Below, piece by piece: positions 1 through 6,188 of a stretch of DNA of 9,213 bases. Numbering within the stretch: the first letter of the stretch is position 1; each line of letters starts with the position of its first letter. Source of the DNA: Deltaproteobacteria bacterium (lineage in GTDB: Bacteria > Desulfobacterota_C > Deferrisomatia > Deferrisomatales > JACRMM01). Under the pieces are notes generated by a model. That model did no database searches and had not been told where the DNA came from. It saw only the letters and a program-made list of their open reading frames with translations. The position numbers were made by a program, and so were the translations under genes. The DNA is taken from assembly GCA_016218905.1 (NCBI GenBank), contig JACRCS010000635.1, positions 1 to 9,213 of the forward strand. The letters run 5' to 3'.

Positions 1-127
1 CTGCCGGCCTACAATCCCCCGGCAGGGCGCCCGTTCTGCCTCGTTTGTACCGCGGCGGGTCCAAGGCCTCACTCTCCGCGGGTGCCTACGCCAGTGATGC
101 GTCAGCGCTGGCGGCCCGGAGGGCCGC

Positions 128-156
128 TTGATCCTCCCTCTCCCCTTCGGTAAGAT
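128..156 (+). promoter_or_regulatory. Candidate sigma-70 promoter of the def operon
   Basis: A -35-like TTGATC (128-133) and a -10-like TAAGAT (151-156) are separated by exactly 17 nt. Each hexamer matches the consensus at 4 of 6 positions. Transcription would start near 163, giving a leader of about 42 nt before the def start codon. No coding sequence was recognised upstream in the window, which fits def being the first gene of the operon. The match is by eye only. Confidence 0.45.
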
Positions 157-204
157 GCTCCCAGCCGCGTCCGCCCCCTACGCCCGCTCCGGAGGCAGAC
201 TTTC

Positions 205-717
205 GTGGGAGTTCTCGAGATCTTGCAGTTTCCCCACCCGACGCTCCGAAAGCGCGCCTTGGAGATCAAGGAGATCGACGAGCGGGTCCATCGGCTCGTC
301 GAGGCCATGACCGTCACGATGTACCGGGCTCCGGGCATCGGCCTGGCGGCCCCGCAGGTCGGCGTTCCGGACCGGCTGATCCTCGTCGACCTCTCGGCGG
401 GCGACAAGCCCGGCGAGCTGGTCGTGCTCCTCAATCCCCAGATCATCTGCAAGGAAGGGGAGATCCAGCTCGAAGAGGGGTGCCTCTCGGTGCCGGACCT
501 CCGGGAGACCGTGACGCGCTGCCGCAGGGTCGTCGTGAAGGGGCTCGATCTTGAGGGACACTCGGTCGAGGTCGAGGGCGAGGATCTGATGGCGGTCGCT
601 CTCCAGCACGAGATCGATCATCTGGACGGCGTTCTCTTCATCGATCGCCTCAGTCAGCTCAAGCGCAGCCGGTACGTGGCGCGGCTCAAGAAGGCGCTCA
701 ACCCGGGAAATCCTTGA
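205..717 (+). CDS. def: Peptide deformylase
   Basis: Removes the N-terminal formyl group from nascent polypeptides in the cytoplasm, as a metal-dependent (usually Fe2+) hydrolase. All three family motifs are present in order: GIGLAAPQ (residues 44-51), EGCLS (91-95) and HEIDH (135-139). These give the metal ligands Cys93, His135 and His139 and the catalytic Glu136. The 170-residue length is normal for the family. The start is GTG at 205, chosen because GGAGG at 191-195 lies 9 nt upstream and the protein begins directly with the usual first strand. The stop codon overlaps the first codon of fmt, so the two are probably translationally coupled. This gene pairing is standard, since Fmt adds the formyl group that Def removes. 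Nothing is unusual in the sequence. Confidence 0.97.
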   Translation: MGVLEILQFPHPTLRKRALEIKEIDERVHRLVEAMTVTMYRAPGIGLAAPQVGVPDRLILVDLSAGDKPGELVVLLNPQIICKEGEIQLEEGCLSVPDLRETVTRCRRVVVKGLDLEGHSVEVEGEDLMAVALQHEIDHLDGVLFIDRLSQLKRSRYVARLKKALNPGNP

Positions 718-1673
718 ACCAGCCAGGCGCCTCTCTCGCGATCGTCTTCCTCGGCAGCTCCGAGTTTGCCGTACCCAGCCTCGAGGCCCTCGTCGCCGCG
801 GGAGAGAGGGTGGAGCTCGTCGTCACCCAGCCGGATCGACCCGGCGGAAGAGGCCGCCAGCCGGTGCCTCCGCCGGTCAAGCGGGCGGCGCTCGCCCTCG
901 GCCTGCCGATCTTTCAGCCCGAGCGGGTCAATACCGAGGAGTCGCTCTCGCGGCTGCGGGAGCTCCGCCCGGAGCTCCTGGTCGTGGTCGCGTACGGCCA
1001 GATCCTCAGGCGGGCGCTCCTCGACCTTCCCGCTCGCGGCGCCGTGAACCTCCACGCGAGCCTCCTGCCGCGCCACCGGGGCGCCTCGCCCATCGCCGCC
1101 GCGATCCTGGCCGGTGACGCGGTGGTGGGGAACAGCACCATGCTGATCGACGAGGGTCTCGACAGCGGGCCTGTCCTCCTCCAGGAGAGCGCACCGCTCG
1201 CGCCGGAGACGACGCGCGGCGAGCTCGAGGAGGCGCTCTCGCGCTCCGGGGCGGCGCTCCTCCTCCGGACGCTCCGGGAGCTCCGGGCGGGGAGCTGCTC
1301 GCCGCGCCCCCAGTCGAGCGCCGAGGCGACCATGTGCGGCCTCATTACCCGGGAAGTGCGGGAGATAGACTGGAACCGGCCGGCGGCGGAGGTCCGACGC
1401 CTCGTCCACGCCCTGTCGCCGGTTCCCGGCGCGATCACCGGTTTCGAGGGGCGGCTCCTGAAGGTCTTCCGGGCGAGGGAGGAGGAGGGGACGGGCGCGC
1501 CCGGCGAGATCCTCTCCCTCGAAAAGGAGGGCCCCCGCGTCGCATGCGGGGAGGGGGCGCTCGTCCTTCTGGAGGTGCAGGTGGAGGGCAAGCGGGCCCT
1601 CTCGGGGGCGGAGTGGGCCCGAGGCGGCGCCGTGAAGGCGGGCCTCGTGTTGCGGGCGCTCTCCCATGGCTGA
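714..1673 (+). CDS. fmt: Methionyl-tRNA formyltransferase
   Basis: Transfers a formyl group from 10-formyltetrahydrofolate to initiator Met-tRNA. The N-terminal Rossmann-like domain carries the catalytic triad Asn112, His114 and Asp150 (E. coli N106/H108/D144). It also has the folate-site motif SLLPRHRG (116-123) and GLDSGP (148-153). The C-terminal tRNA-binding OB domain begins around residue 210 with EIDW. Length (319) is typical. The start is TTG at 714, inside the def stop codon. No other plausible start lies before the conserved first strand (residues 8-14), so a TTG start with coupling to def is the best reading. The usual G-V-T-x-M segment after the first helix is G-N-S-T-M here, a mild variation. 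The 3' end overlaps the next gene by 8 nt. Confidence 0.96.
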   Translation: MNQPGASLAIVFLGSSEFAVPSLEALVAAGERVELVVTQPDRPGGRGRQPVPPPVKRAALALGLPIFQPERVNTEESLSRLRELRPELLVVVAYGQILRRALLDLPARGAVNLHASLLPRHRGASPIAAAILAGDAVVGNSTMLIDEGLDSGPVLLQESAPLAPETTRGELEEALSRSGAALLLRTLRELRAGSCSPRPQSSAEATMCGLITREVREIDWNRPAAEVRRLVHALSPVPGAITGFEGRLLKVFRAREEEGTGAPGEILSLEKEGPRVACGEGALVLLEVQVEGKRALSGAEWARGGAVKAGLVLRALSHG

Positions 1674-2460
1674 GCAAGACGCGGGAAAGCGGCTCTTCCT
1701 CTCGCTCCTGCTGGCCGTCGGCGCCCTCCTCGGCGCGGTGGCCCTGGCTGTGTGGCGGGTTCCCACCGCTTCCAAGGCCTTTCAGGGGTGGATCGTAGCA
1801 GCCGTCGCCGGCGCCCTCGGGATGGTGGCCCTGCTGATCCTCGCCGGAATCGCCATCCTCGTCTTCGCCATCCTCCTGGAACGGGATCTCCCGGGCACCC
1901 GCCGCCTCCGAGGCATCCTGATCCGGGGGCTCTTCCCGCCCCTCGTCGCCCTGGCGCGCCTGCTGGGGATCCCGAAGGAGCGGGTCGAGCAGTCGTTCAT
2001 CGCGGTCAACAACCAGCTCGTCCTGCGGGCGAAGCTCCAGTCCCCGCCCGAGAAGATTCTGATCCTGCTGCCGCACTGCCTGCAGATCGACAGCTGCTCG
2101 ATCCGGATCACGGGAGACATTCACAACTGCAAGGCGTGCGGGCGCTGCCCCATCGCCGGGTTGCTGGACCTGGGGAACCGGTACGGCGTGCACCTGAGCG
2201 TCGCCACGGGAGGAACCATCGCGCGGCGGATCATCGTCGAGCAACGCCCCGAGATCATCCTGGCGGTCGCGTGCGAGCGCGACCTGACGAGCGGGATCCA
2301 GGACGCGCATCCACTGCCCGTCTACGGTATCCTGAACGCTCGCCCCAATGGCCCGTGCTTCAACACGTTGGTGGACCTCTCACAGGTCGAGGAGGGCCTC
2401 GCCCGGATCACGCGGCAGAGGCGTCCACCGGAGGCTGGCGCTCGGGAACGGAGGCCCTGA
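1666..2460 (+). CDS. DUF116-family membrane protein with conserved cysteines
   Basis: The function is not established. The N-terminal part has two hydrophobic segments (about residues 10-30 and 42-71), so the protein is probably anchored in the inner membrane with its C-terminal domain in the cytoplasm. The C-terminal domain (about 110-240) matches the DUF116 pattern as I know it. It has PHCLQ near 136, a cysteine cluster (Cys138, Cys144, Cys155, Cys158, Cys161), VATGGTIARRII (179-190), AVACERDLTSGI (200-211) and the RPNGPC segment with Cys231. Seven conserved-looking cysteines including CxxCxxC suggest metal or iron-sulphur binding, which is inference. The ATG at 1666 lies inside fmt and gives an 8-nt overlap, so expression is tied to def-fmt. 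DUF116 genes are, to my knowledge, often found next to fmt in Deltaproteobacteria. Confidence 0.88.
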   Translation: MAEQDAGKRLFLSLLLAVGALLGAVALAVWRVPTASKAFQGWIVAAVAGALGMVALLILAGIAILVFAILLERDLPGTRRLRGILIRGLFPPLVALARLLGIPKERVEQSFIAVNNQLVLRAKLQSPPEKILILLPHCLQIDSCSIRITGDIHNCKACGRCPIAGLLDLGNRYGVHLSVATGGTIARRIIVEQRPEIILAVACERDLTSGIQDAHPLPVYGILNARPNGPCFNTLVDLSQVEEGLARITRQRRPPEAGARERRP

Positions 2461-2526
2461 ACCTCCAGGAGCCGCACGATGTAGTTGATGCCCTCCTCCT
2501 CGGGGGGGCGAGCAATTGGAGAGCCC

Positions 2527-3501
2527 ATGGAAATCGCGGCTGTCTTCCAGCTGATGGAGCAGGATCTGAAGAGGGTGGAGCAGCAGTTCGAGGAGAACCT
2601 GCGGTCCGAGGTATCCCTCATACCCACCATCGGGCGCTACATCCTGCAGAGCGGCGGGAAGCGGGTACGTCCGCTCCTCCTGCTCCTTTCGGCCCGCCTC
2701 TGCGGGTACCGGGGGGAACACGCTGTGCCCCTGGCTTCCATCGTAGAGTTCATCCACACGGCCACTCTTCTGCACGACGACGTCGTCGATAACGCGAACC
2801 TCCGCCGTGGTCAGCGGGCCGCGAACACCGTCTGGGGAAACAGCGCAAGCGTGCTCGTGGGCGACTTCCTCTTCTCCAAGTCTTTCTCCCTCATGGTGGC
2901 GACCGGAGACATCCGCGTCCTCAAGTCCATGAGCGACGCCACGACGCGCCTGGCGGAGGGCGAGGTGCTCCAGCTTCTGAAGACCTGCGACGTCGAAATC
3001 TCCGAGGAGGAGTATCTGGAGGTGGTCATCAACAAGACGGCCGTCCTGATCGCGGCGGCCTGCGAGATGGGAGCCCTGCTCGGCAACGCTCCAGCCGCGG
3101 GCGTGGAAGCGCTCTATCAGTTCGGAATGGAGGTCGGGATCGCGTTCCAGCTCATGGATGACTGCCTCGACTACATAGCGAACGCGGAGGAGTTCGGGAA
3201 AGCCGTCGGCGCTGACCTGAGGGAAGGGAAGATCACGTTGCCCCTCATCCACACGATCCGTTCTTGCACGGACCGGGAGCGCCACGCGATCCGGACGGTC
3301 GTCGAGAAGGACGTCCTGGAGGAAGATGAACTCGACCTCGTCATGCAGCTGATCCGGAAGTACGAGGGCATCGAGTTTACGAGGCGCGAGGCCGAGCGAC
3401 GTATCGACAGCGCCATCTCCCGGCTCGCGATCTTAGACGAGGCGACGGAGCGGAGCGCCCTGGAGTCGGTCGCCCGCTACGTCGTCTCCCGGACCCGGTG
3501 A
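2527..3501 (+). CDS. ispB: Long-chain polyprenyl diphosphate synthase (octaprenyl type)
   Basis: Condenses isopentenyl diphosphate onto an allylic primer to make a long all-trans polyprenyl diphosphate, normally the quinone side chain. Numbered from the ATG at 2527 (324 residues), it has GGKRVRP (43-49), the first Asp-rich motif DDVVD (84-88) followed by NLRRG, and the second Asp-rich motif DDCLD (211-215). The residues before the first motif (EFIHTATLLH) match the IspB/long-chain type, with a small Ala five positions upstream that permits long products. Exact chain length cannot be read from sequence. An in-frame extension back to TTG 2485/ATG 2488 encodes a low-complexity MMPSSSGG-like stretch. 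I prefer 2527 because GGAGAG (2518-2523) precedes it. It lies 66 nt after the DUF116 gene, so probably in the same transcript. Confidence 0.93.
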   Translation: MEIAAVFQLMEQDLKRVEQQFEENLRSEVSLIPTIGRYILQSGGKRVRPLLLLLSARLCGYRGEHAVPLASIVEFIHTATLLHDDVVDNANLRRGQRAANTVWGNSASVLVGDFLFSKSFSLMVATGDIRVLKSMSDATTRLAEGEVLQLLKTCDVEISEEEYLEVVINKTAVLIAAACEMGALLGNAPAAGVEALYQFGMEVGIAFQLMDDCLDYIANAEEFGKAVGADLREGKITLPLIHTIRSCTDRERHAIRTVVEKDVLEEDELDLVMQLIRKYEGIEFTRREAERRIDSAISRLAILDEATERSALESVARYVVSRTR

Positions 3502-3504
3502 GGC

Positions 3505-4653
3505 TTACAACCCCAGGTCGCCCTGGCCGGGGAGCGGTTTTCGGTTCCGCTGGCGGGGCTCGGCGGCGTTGGGGGCCGCGGCGGAACTTCCGTTTCCGCC
3601 TCGCCGGCCGGGCGTCTCGGTCCCTTCCTCTTCCAGACGCAGAAAGTCCGTCTCCCCCGTGATCGCCCCGTCCCCGAACGCCTCGCCCGACAAGGGTGGC
3701 CGGTAGAGATACCGCCCCAGCGCCTTCCAATACCCCGTCCAGTCTCCGTCGGCACCCTCTGCCTTCGCCATCCACTCCCTCGCCCCGCAGAGCTTCGCGT
3801 CGAGGTCGTCGAGCGCGTGCAGGACCAGCGCCTCGAGGGTCTTGGGGCGTTTCGGCGAGCCCCACTCGTACTCGCCGTGGTGGGAGAGGATCAGGTGCTC
3901 CAGGTGGAGGAGCAGGGCGGCGGGAAACCCGGGGATCGCCTCGGCCCGCTCCCGGACCATTCGCGTCCCGATGACGATATGGCCGAGAAAGCGGCCCTCG
4001 TCGGTGTAGTCGAAGCCGGTCCGATAGGTCAGCTCCGCCGTCTTTCCGATGTCGTGCAGAAAGGCGCCGGTGACGAGGAGGTCCCGGTTCACCGGGTAGA
4101 GCGCGCCGACGCAGTGTGCCAGGCGCACGACGCCGAGCGTGTGCTCGAGGAGTCCCCCGACGTAGACGTGGTGCATGCCCTTGGCGGCGGGGCAGGCCAG
4201 AAAGCTCTGGCGGAACTCAGCGTCGGCGGCGAAGGAGGCGAGGAGGTCCGAAAGGAAAGGGTTCTTCACGTCGGTGAGGAACTGCCGGAGCTCCGTCCAC
4301 ATCTCCTCGGCCGGCCGCGCGGCCGCGGGGAGGAACTCCGCCCAGCAGATCTGCCCCTGGTCCTGCTCGGGCAGGGGCTCCAGCCTCTCGACATTGAGCT
4401 GGAGCACGCCCTGGTAGGAGGTGACCCGGCCGTGCGCACGGACGATGTCGCCTTTCGAGAAGCGCGCCTCCAGTTCCACGGCTCCGTCCCAGACCCTCGC
4501 CTCCATCTGGCCCGTCCGGTCGCCGAGCGTGACGCGAAGGTACGGTTTGTTGGTCCGGCCCATGGCCAGACTTTTTTGGAGGACTTGGAAGAGGTCGCTG
4601 ACCTCCTGGTGCTCCCGCAAGCTTCCGGCGTACTGTCGTTTCGTCTGACTCAT
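3505..4653 (-). CDS. YhaM-family 3'-5' exoribonuclease (OB fold + HD domain)
   Basis: Resembles Bacillus YhaM/Cbf1-type metal-dependent 3'-5' exoribonucleases that trim RNA in the cytoplasm. From the ATG at 4653 (382 residues), residues about 20-95 form an OB-fold nucleic-acid-binding domain containing V-T-L-G-D-R-T-G and G-D-I-V-R-A-H-G. The HD phosphohydrolase domain follows with HHVYVGGLLEHT (161-172), HDIGK (200-204), GHI (223-225), SHHG (256-259) and HALDDLDAK (278-286), a full set of metal-binding His/Asp residues. The last 50 or so residues are Gly/Asn/Arg/Pro-rich and look disordered, perhaps RNA-binding. The open frame extends 19 codons further, but a promoter-like element lies in that stretch and GGGAG precedes ATG 4653. 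The 3' end is 3 nt from the convergent ispB stop. Confidence 0.9.
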   Translation of the reverse strand: MSQTKRQYAGSLREHQEVSDLFQVLQKSLAMGRTNKPYLRVTLGDRTGQMEARVWDGAVELEARFSKGDIVRAHGRVTSYQGVLQLNVERLEPLPEQDQGQICWAEFLPAAARPAEEMWTELRQFLTDVKNPFLSDLLASFAADAEFRQSFLACPAAKGMHHVYVGGLLEHTLGVVRLAHCVGALYPVNRDLLVTGAFLHDIGKTAELTYRTGFDYTDEGRFLGHIVIGTRMVRERAEAIPGFPAALLLHLEHLILSHHGEYEWGSPKRPKTLEALVLHALDDLDAKLCGAREWMAKAEGADGDWTGYWKALGRYLYRPPLSGEAFGDGAITGETDFLRLEEEGTETPGRRGGNGSSAAAPNAAEPRQRNRKPLPGQGDLGL

Positions 4654-4681
4654 GGCTCCCGCAAGTCTCGAAGGTGTGCCC

Positions 4682-4710
4682 ATGCTAGGGAAAGTGCACG
4701 GGCCGGTCAA
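4682..4710 (-). promoter_or_regulatory. Candidate sigma-70 promoter of the exoribonuclease gene
   Basis: On the minus strand TTGACC (4710-4705; 5 of 6 to the -35 consensus) is followed by a 17-nt spacer and TAGCAT (4687-4682; 4 of 6 to the -10 consensus). Transcription would start near 4675, about 22 nt before the ATG at 4653. This favours the 4653 start over upstream in-frame starts, and means the gene need not depend on read-through from rsmI. Confidence 0.55.
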
Positions 4711-4716
4711 GGCGTA

Positions 4717-4731
4717 GGCGCCTTCGGCGCC
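4717..4731. repeat. Palindromic stem-loop between rsmI and the exoribonuclease gene
   Basis: GGCGCC-TTC-GGCGCC forms a 6-bp GC stem with a 3-nt loop. It lies downstream of rsmI on its coding strand but has no T-run, so it is at most a weak rho-independent terminator. It directly borders the heptamer array. Confidence 0.5.
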
Positions 4732-4732
4732 C

Positions 4733-4816
4733 GTTGTCGGTTGTCAGTTATCAGTTCTCAGTTCTGAGACCGAAAACCGAGAACCGAAAACAGAGAACCG
4801 AAAACGGAAAACCGTC
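4733..4816. repeat. Inverted array of 12 degenerate heptamers
   Basis: Exactly 84 nt divide into 12 heptamers. Five direct units of consensus GTTNTCA occupy 4733-4767. Seven units of consensus AACCGAR, which is a rotated reverse complement of the first type, occupy 4768-4816. The switch point is a perfect TCTCAG-TT-CTGAGA hairpin tip (4756-4769). The last unit runs into the rsmI stop codon. Read in some minus-strand frames it gives F-R-F-S-V-F-like peptides of the kind often misannotated as protein. Similar heptamer repeats with sequences like GTTATCA occur intergenically in several bacterial phyla, to my recollection. Origin and function are unknown. Confidence 0.85.
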
Positions 4817-5672
4817 AGCCCTTTCCCTTGGCCGCCAGGAGCATCGCGTACGCTTCCTTGACGCTCAACGTCCTTCCGGTCACCAACACCCGGGCCGCCT
4901 CCCGGAGGGGAAGCCCCCGCGCGAGGAGCTGCCGGATCTCCTCCTGGAGAGCGTGCTCTTCCGGCCGGCGGTCCTCCCCCCGGGAGCCGGCGACGCCCCA
5001 GCAGATCTCGCCCAAGACCTTCGTGCGCTCCGAGAGGAGTCCGTGGACTTCCGAGAGGGGTCCGAAGAGGAACTCCTCGTGGGGCTTCGTCATCTCGCGG
5101 CCGAGGGCGGCCGGGCGGTCGCCGAGGCTCTCCACGGCATCCCGGAGGGCGTCCAGGATCCGCCGGGGCGATTCGTAGAAGATCAGCGTCTCCGGACGGG
5201 CGGCGAGGGAGTGGAAGAGCTTCTTCCTTGCGGCGGAGCGGCTGGGCGGAAAACCGAAGAAGGAGAAGGCGTCCGTCGGCAGACCGGAGACGCTGAGGAA
5301 GCTCACGAGAGCGCTCGGGCCCGGGACGGGGAAGACCCGGATCCCGCGGCGGCGGGCGAGGCGGACGAGGTCGAAACCGGGGTCGGAGAGCCCGGGCGTC
5401 CCGGCCTCCGAGACGAGCGCCACCCGAGCCCCCTCCTCGAGTTTCCCGAGGAGCGCCTCCGCCCGTTGCGCCTCGTTCCACTCATGGTAGGAGACGAGCG
5501 GCTTCGAGATCCCGTGGGCCGCCAGGAGTCTGCGGGCCGTCCGGGTGTCCTCCGCGGCGACGAGGTCCGCGGCCCGGAGGGTGGCGATCGCGCGCAGGGT
5601 AATGTCGGCGGGGTTTCCGAGAGGCGTCGCGACCACGGCGAGAGAGCCCCTGGGGAATTCGGTGTCTGGCAT
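4815..5672 (-). CDS. rsmI: 16S rRNA (cytidine(1402)-2'-O)-methyltransferase
   Basis: Methylates the 2'-OH of C1402 in the decoding centre of 16S rRNA, using S-adenosylmethionine. From the ATG at 5672 (285 residues) the tetrapyrrole-methylase-type fold shows ATPLGN (15-20), AEDTRTARRLL (40-50), SEAGTPGLSDPG (88-99), VPGPSA (116-121), then FYESPRRI and REMTKPHEE. The C-terminal part ends with a helical segment (L-R-E-A-A...SVKEAYAML) typical of RsmI. The usual SDAGTP motif has Glu instead of Asp here. Length is normal. The frame stays open about 100 codons upstream, but conservation begins at residue 9, so ATG 5672 is the sensible start even though its ribosome binding site is poor. The stop codon touches the heptamer array. 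Confidence 0.95.
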   Translation of the reverse strand: MPDTEFPRGSLAVVATPLGNPADITLRAIATLRAADLVAAEDTRTARRLLAAHGISKPLVSYHEWNEAQRAEALLGKLEEGARVALVSEAGTPGLSDPGFDLVRLARRRGIRVFPVPGPSALVSFLSVSGLPTDAFSFFGFPPSRSAARKKLFHSLAARPETLIFYESPRRILDALRDAVESLGDRPAALGREMTKPHEEFLFGPLSEVHGLLSERTKVLGEICWGVAGSRGEDRRPEEHALQEEIRQLLARGLPLREAARVLVTGRTLSVKEAYAMLLAAKGKG

Positions 5673-5820
5673 GGGCGAGACTCTACAAGCGGCCGCGGGA
5701 GAGTGTAAAGGGCAAGCGATCAGCCAGGAGTCGCGGCCTGAGTTGCCCATGACCTCGGTCACCCTGGGATAGGAAACCGGGGCAGTGGGTAGGGCGGAGT
5801 TCCCGCAGCCCCCACGCAAA

Positions 5821-5847
5821 CGCCCCCTCCTTGGCGCGCTGGGGGCG
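5821..5847. repeat. Stem-loop, 7-bp GC stem
   Basis: CGCCCCC (5821-5827) and GGGGGCG (5841-5847) are perfectly complementary across a 13-nt loop. The right arm overlaps the next stem-loop by 2 nt. First of a chain of stem-loops in this intergenic region. Confidence 0.5.
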
Positions 5848-5864
5848 CTTCCCTCCAGGAAGCG
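5846..5864. repeat. Stem-loop repeat, copy 1
   Basis: CGCTTCC and GGAAGCG form a perfect 7-bp stem around the loop CTCCA. It is identical to the hairpin at 6189-6208 except for one fewer C in the loop. The flanks of the two copies are not similar, so the hairpin itself is what recurs. Confidence 0.75.
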
Positions 5865-5875
5865 AGCAGGGTTCT

Positions 5876-5904
5876 CCCGCCGATTCGGCGGGGCAAGCCC
5901 CGCC
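5876..5904. repeat. Two mutually exclusive stem-loops
   Basis: CCCGCCG (5876-5882) pairs with CGGCGGG (5886-5892) over a 3-nt loop. Alternatively GGCGGGGC (5887-5894) pairs with GCCCCGCC (5897-5904). The two stems share bases 5887-5892 and cannot form together on one RNA. Confidence 0.6.
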
Positions 5905-5933
5905 CGGTGGCCGCCCAGGTCCCGTTCCTTTAC

Positions 5934-5970
5934 GGGCCGCTCCCCCGGAACGGGGGACCGCCCGCGGCCC
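5934..5970. repeat. Compound GC-rich stem-loop
   Basis: An outer 7-bp stem (GGGCCGC 5934-5940 with GCGGCCC 5964-5970) stacks directly on an inner 7-bp stem (TCCCCCG 5941-5947 with CGGGGGA 5951-5957) closed by a GAA loop. A 6-nt bulge (5958-5963) sits on the 3' side. A smaller stem CCCGT/ACGGG (5921-5936) competes with its base. No T-run follows, so it does not look like a simple terminator. Confidence 0.6.
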
Positions 5971-5977
5971 AAGGCAT

Positions 5978-6003
5978 GTGGCATGAATGTGCCACGGTGG
6001 CAC
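5978..6003. promoter_or_regulatory. Overlapping palindromes, likely regulator binding site
   Basis: GTGCCAC-G-GTGGCAC (5989-6003) is a perfect 15-bp palindrome. Its left arm also pairs with GTGGCA at 5978-5983 across six bases, giving three GTGGCA half-sites in alternating orientation within 26 bp. The site centres about 185-195 bp upstream of the start point predicted from the -24/-12 promoter, the usual distance for a sigma-54 activator site. The identity of the regulator is unknown; it could also act on rsmI. Confidence 0.55.
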
Positions 6004-6155
6004 GCGATGGTCAGAGTGGGTAGCAGATTACCTACTACGAGGAAGGCGTTTGCCCTATCGGGGTCTCCTGGGGCAGGAAGGGATCTCTTGGAGGAGAGAC
6101 ATCAATACAGCCGCGGCACCGGTGTTTCCCGCCGTTGGCGCTTCAACTTCTCCCG

Positions 6156-6171
6156 TGGCACGCCGCCTGCA
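6156..6171 (+). promoter_or_regulatory. Candidate sigma-54 (-24/-12) promoter of the PEP-CTERM gene
   Basis: TGGCACG-N4-CTGCA matches the RpoN consensus TGGCACG-N4-TTGCA with one mismatch. The invariant GG (6157-6158) and GC (6169-6170) are separated by exactly 10 nt. Transcription should begin near 6182, giving a leader of about 97 nt with one strong hairpin. Sigma-54 control of PEP-CTERM genes through PrsK/PrsR-type regulators is reported for other bacteria, which makes the assignment biologically sensible. A partial IHF-like ATCAA (6101-6105) lies between it and the upstream palindromes but lacks the second half of the IHF consensus. Confidence 0.65.
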
Positions 6172-6188
6172 AGGCTCTCGGACCAACA

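Noticed and set aside
1..25. CTGCCGG...CCGGCAG inverted repeat at the left edge as a terminator
   Set aside because: It has a 7-bp stem with an 11-nt loop but no T-run, and the upstream gene is not visible, so the role cannot be supported.
654..1775. Minus-strand 373-codon open frame opposite fmt
   Set aside because: Its translation is Arg/Pro/Glu-rich without domains, and fmt on the plus strand is certain.
2485..2526. Longer N-terminus for the polyprenyl synthetase (TTG 2485 or ATG 2488)
   Set aside because: The extra residues are low complexity and the ATG at 2527 has a better-placed ribosome binding site.
3817..4767. Plus-strand 316-codon open frame opposite the exoribonuclease
   Set aside because: It is an antisense shadow of a gene with intact OB and HD motifs.
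4733..4816. CRISPR-like array
   Set aside because: The units are 7 nt, contiguous and degenerate, with no spacers; it is a short tandem repeat array.
5675..5710. Promoter for rsmI (TTTACA with a TGTAGA-like -10 on the minus strand)
   Set aside because: The -10 match is only 3 of 6, and the start point would fall almost on the ATG.
5978..5993. Second sigma-54 promoter at TGGCATG...TGTGCC
   Set aside because: The GG and GC elements are 9 nt apart instead of the required 10, and the sequence is better explained by the palindromic half-sites.
6012..6056. Possible cyclic-di-GMP riboswitch
   Set aside because: On the minus strand AGGGCAAACGCC (6056-6045) and on the plus strand GGTAGCAGATTACC recall parts of the aptamer, but they are on opposite strands. 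The GNRA-capped stem and the ACGCAAAGCC core are missing.
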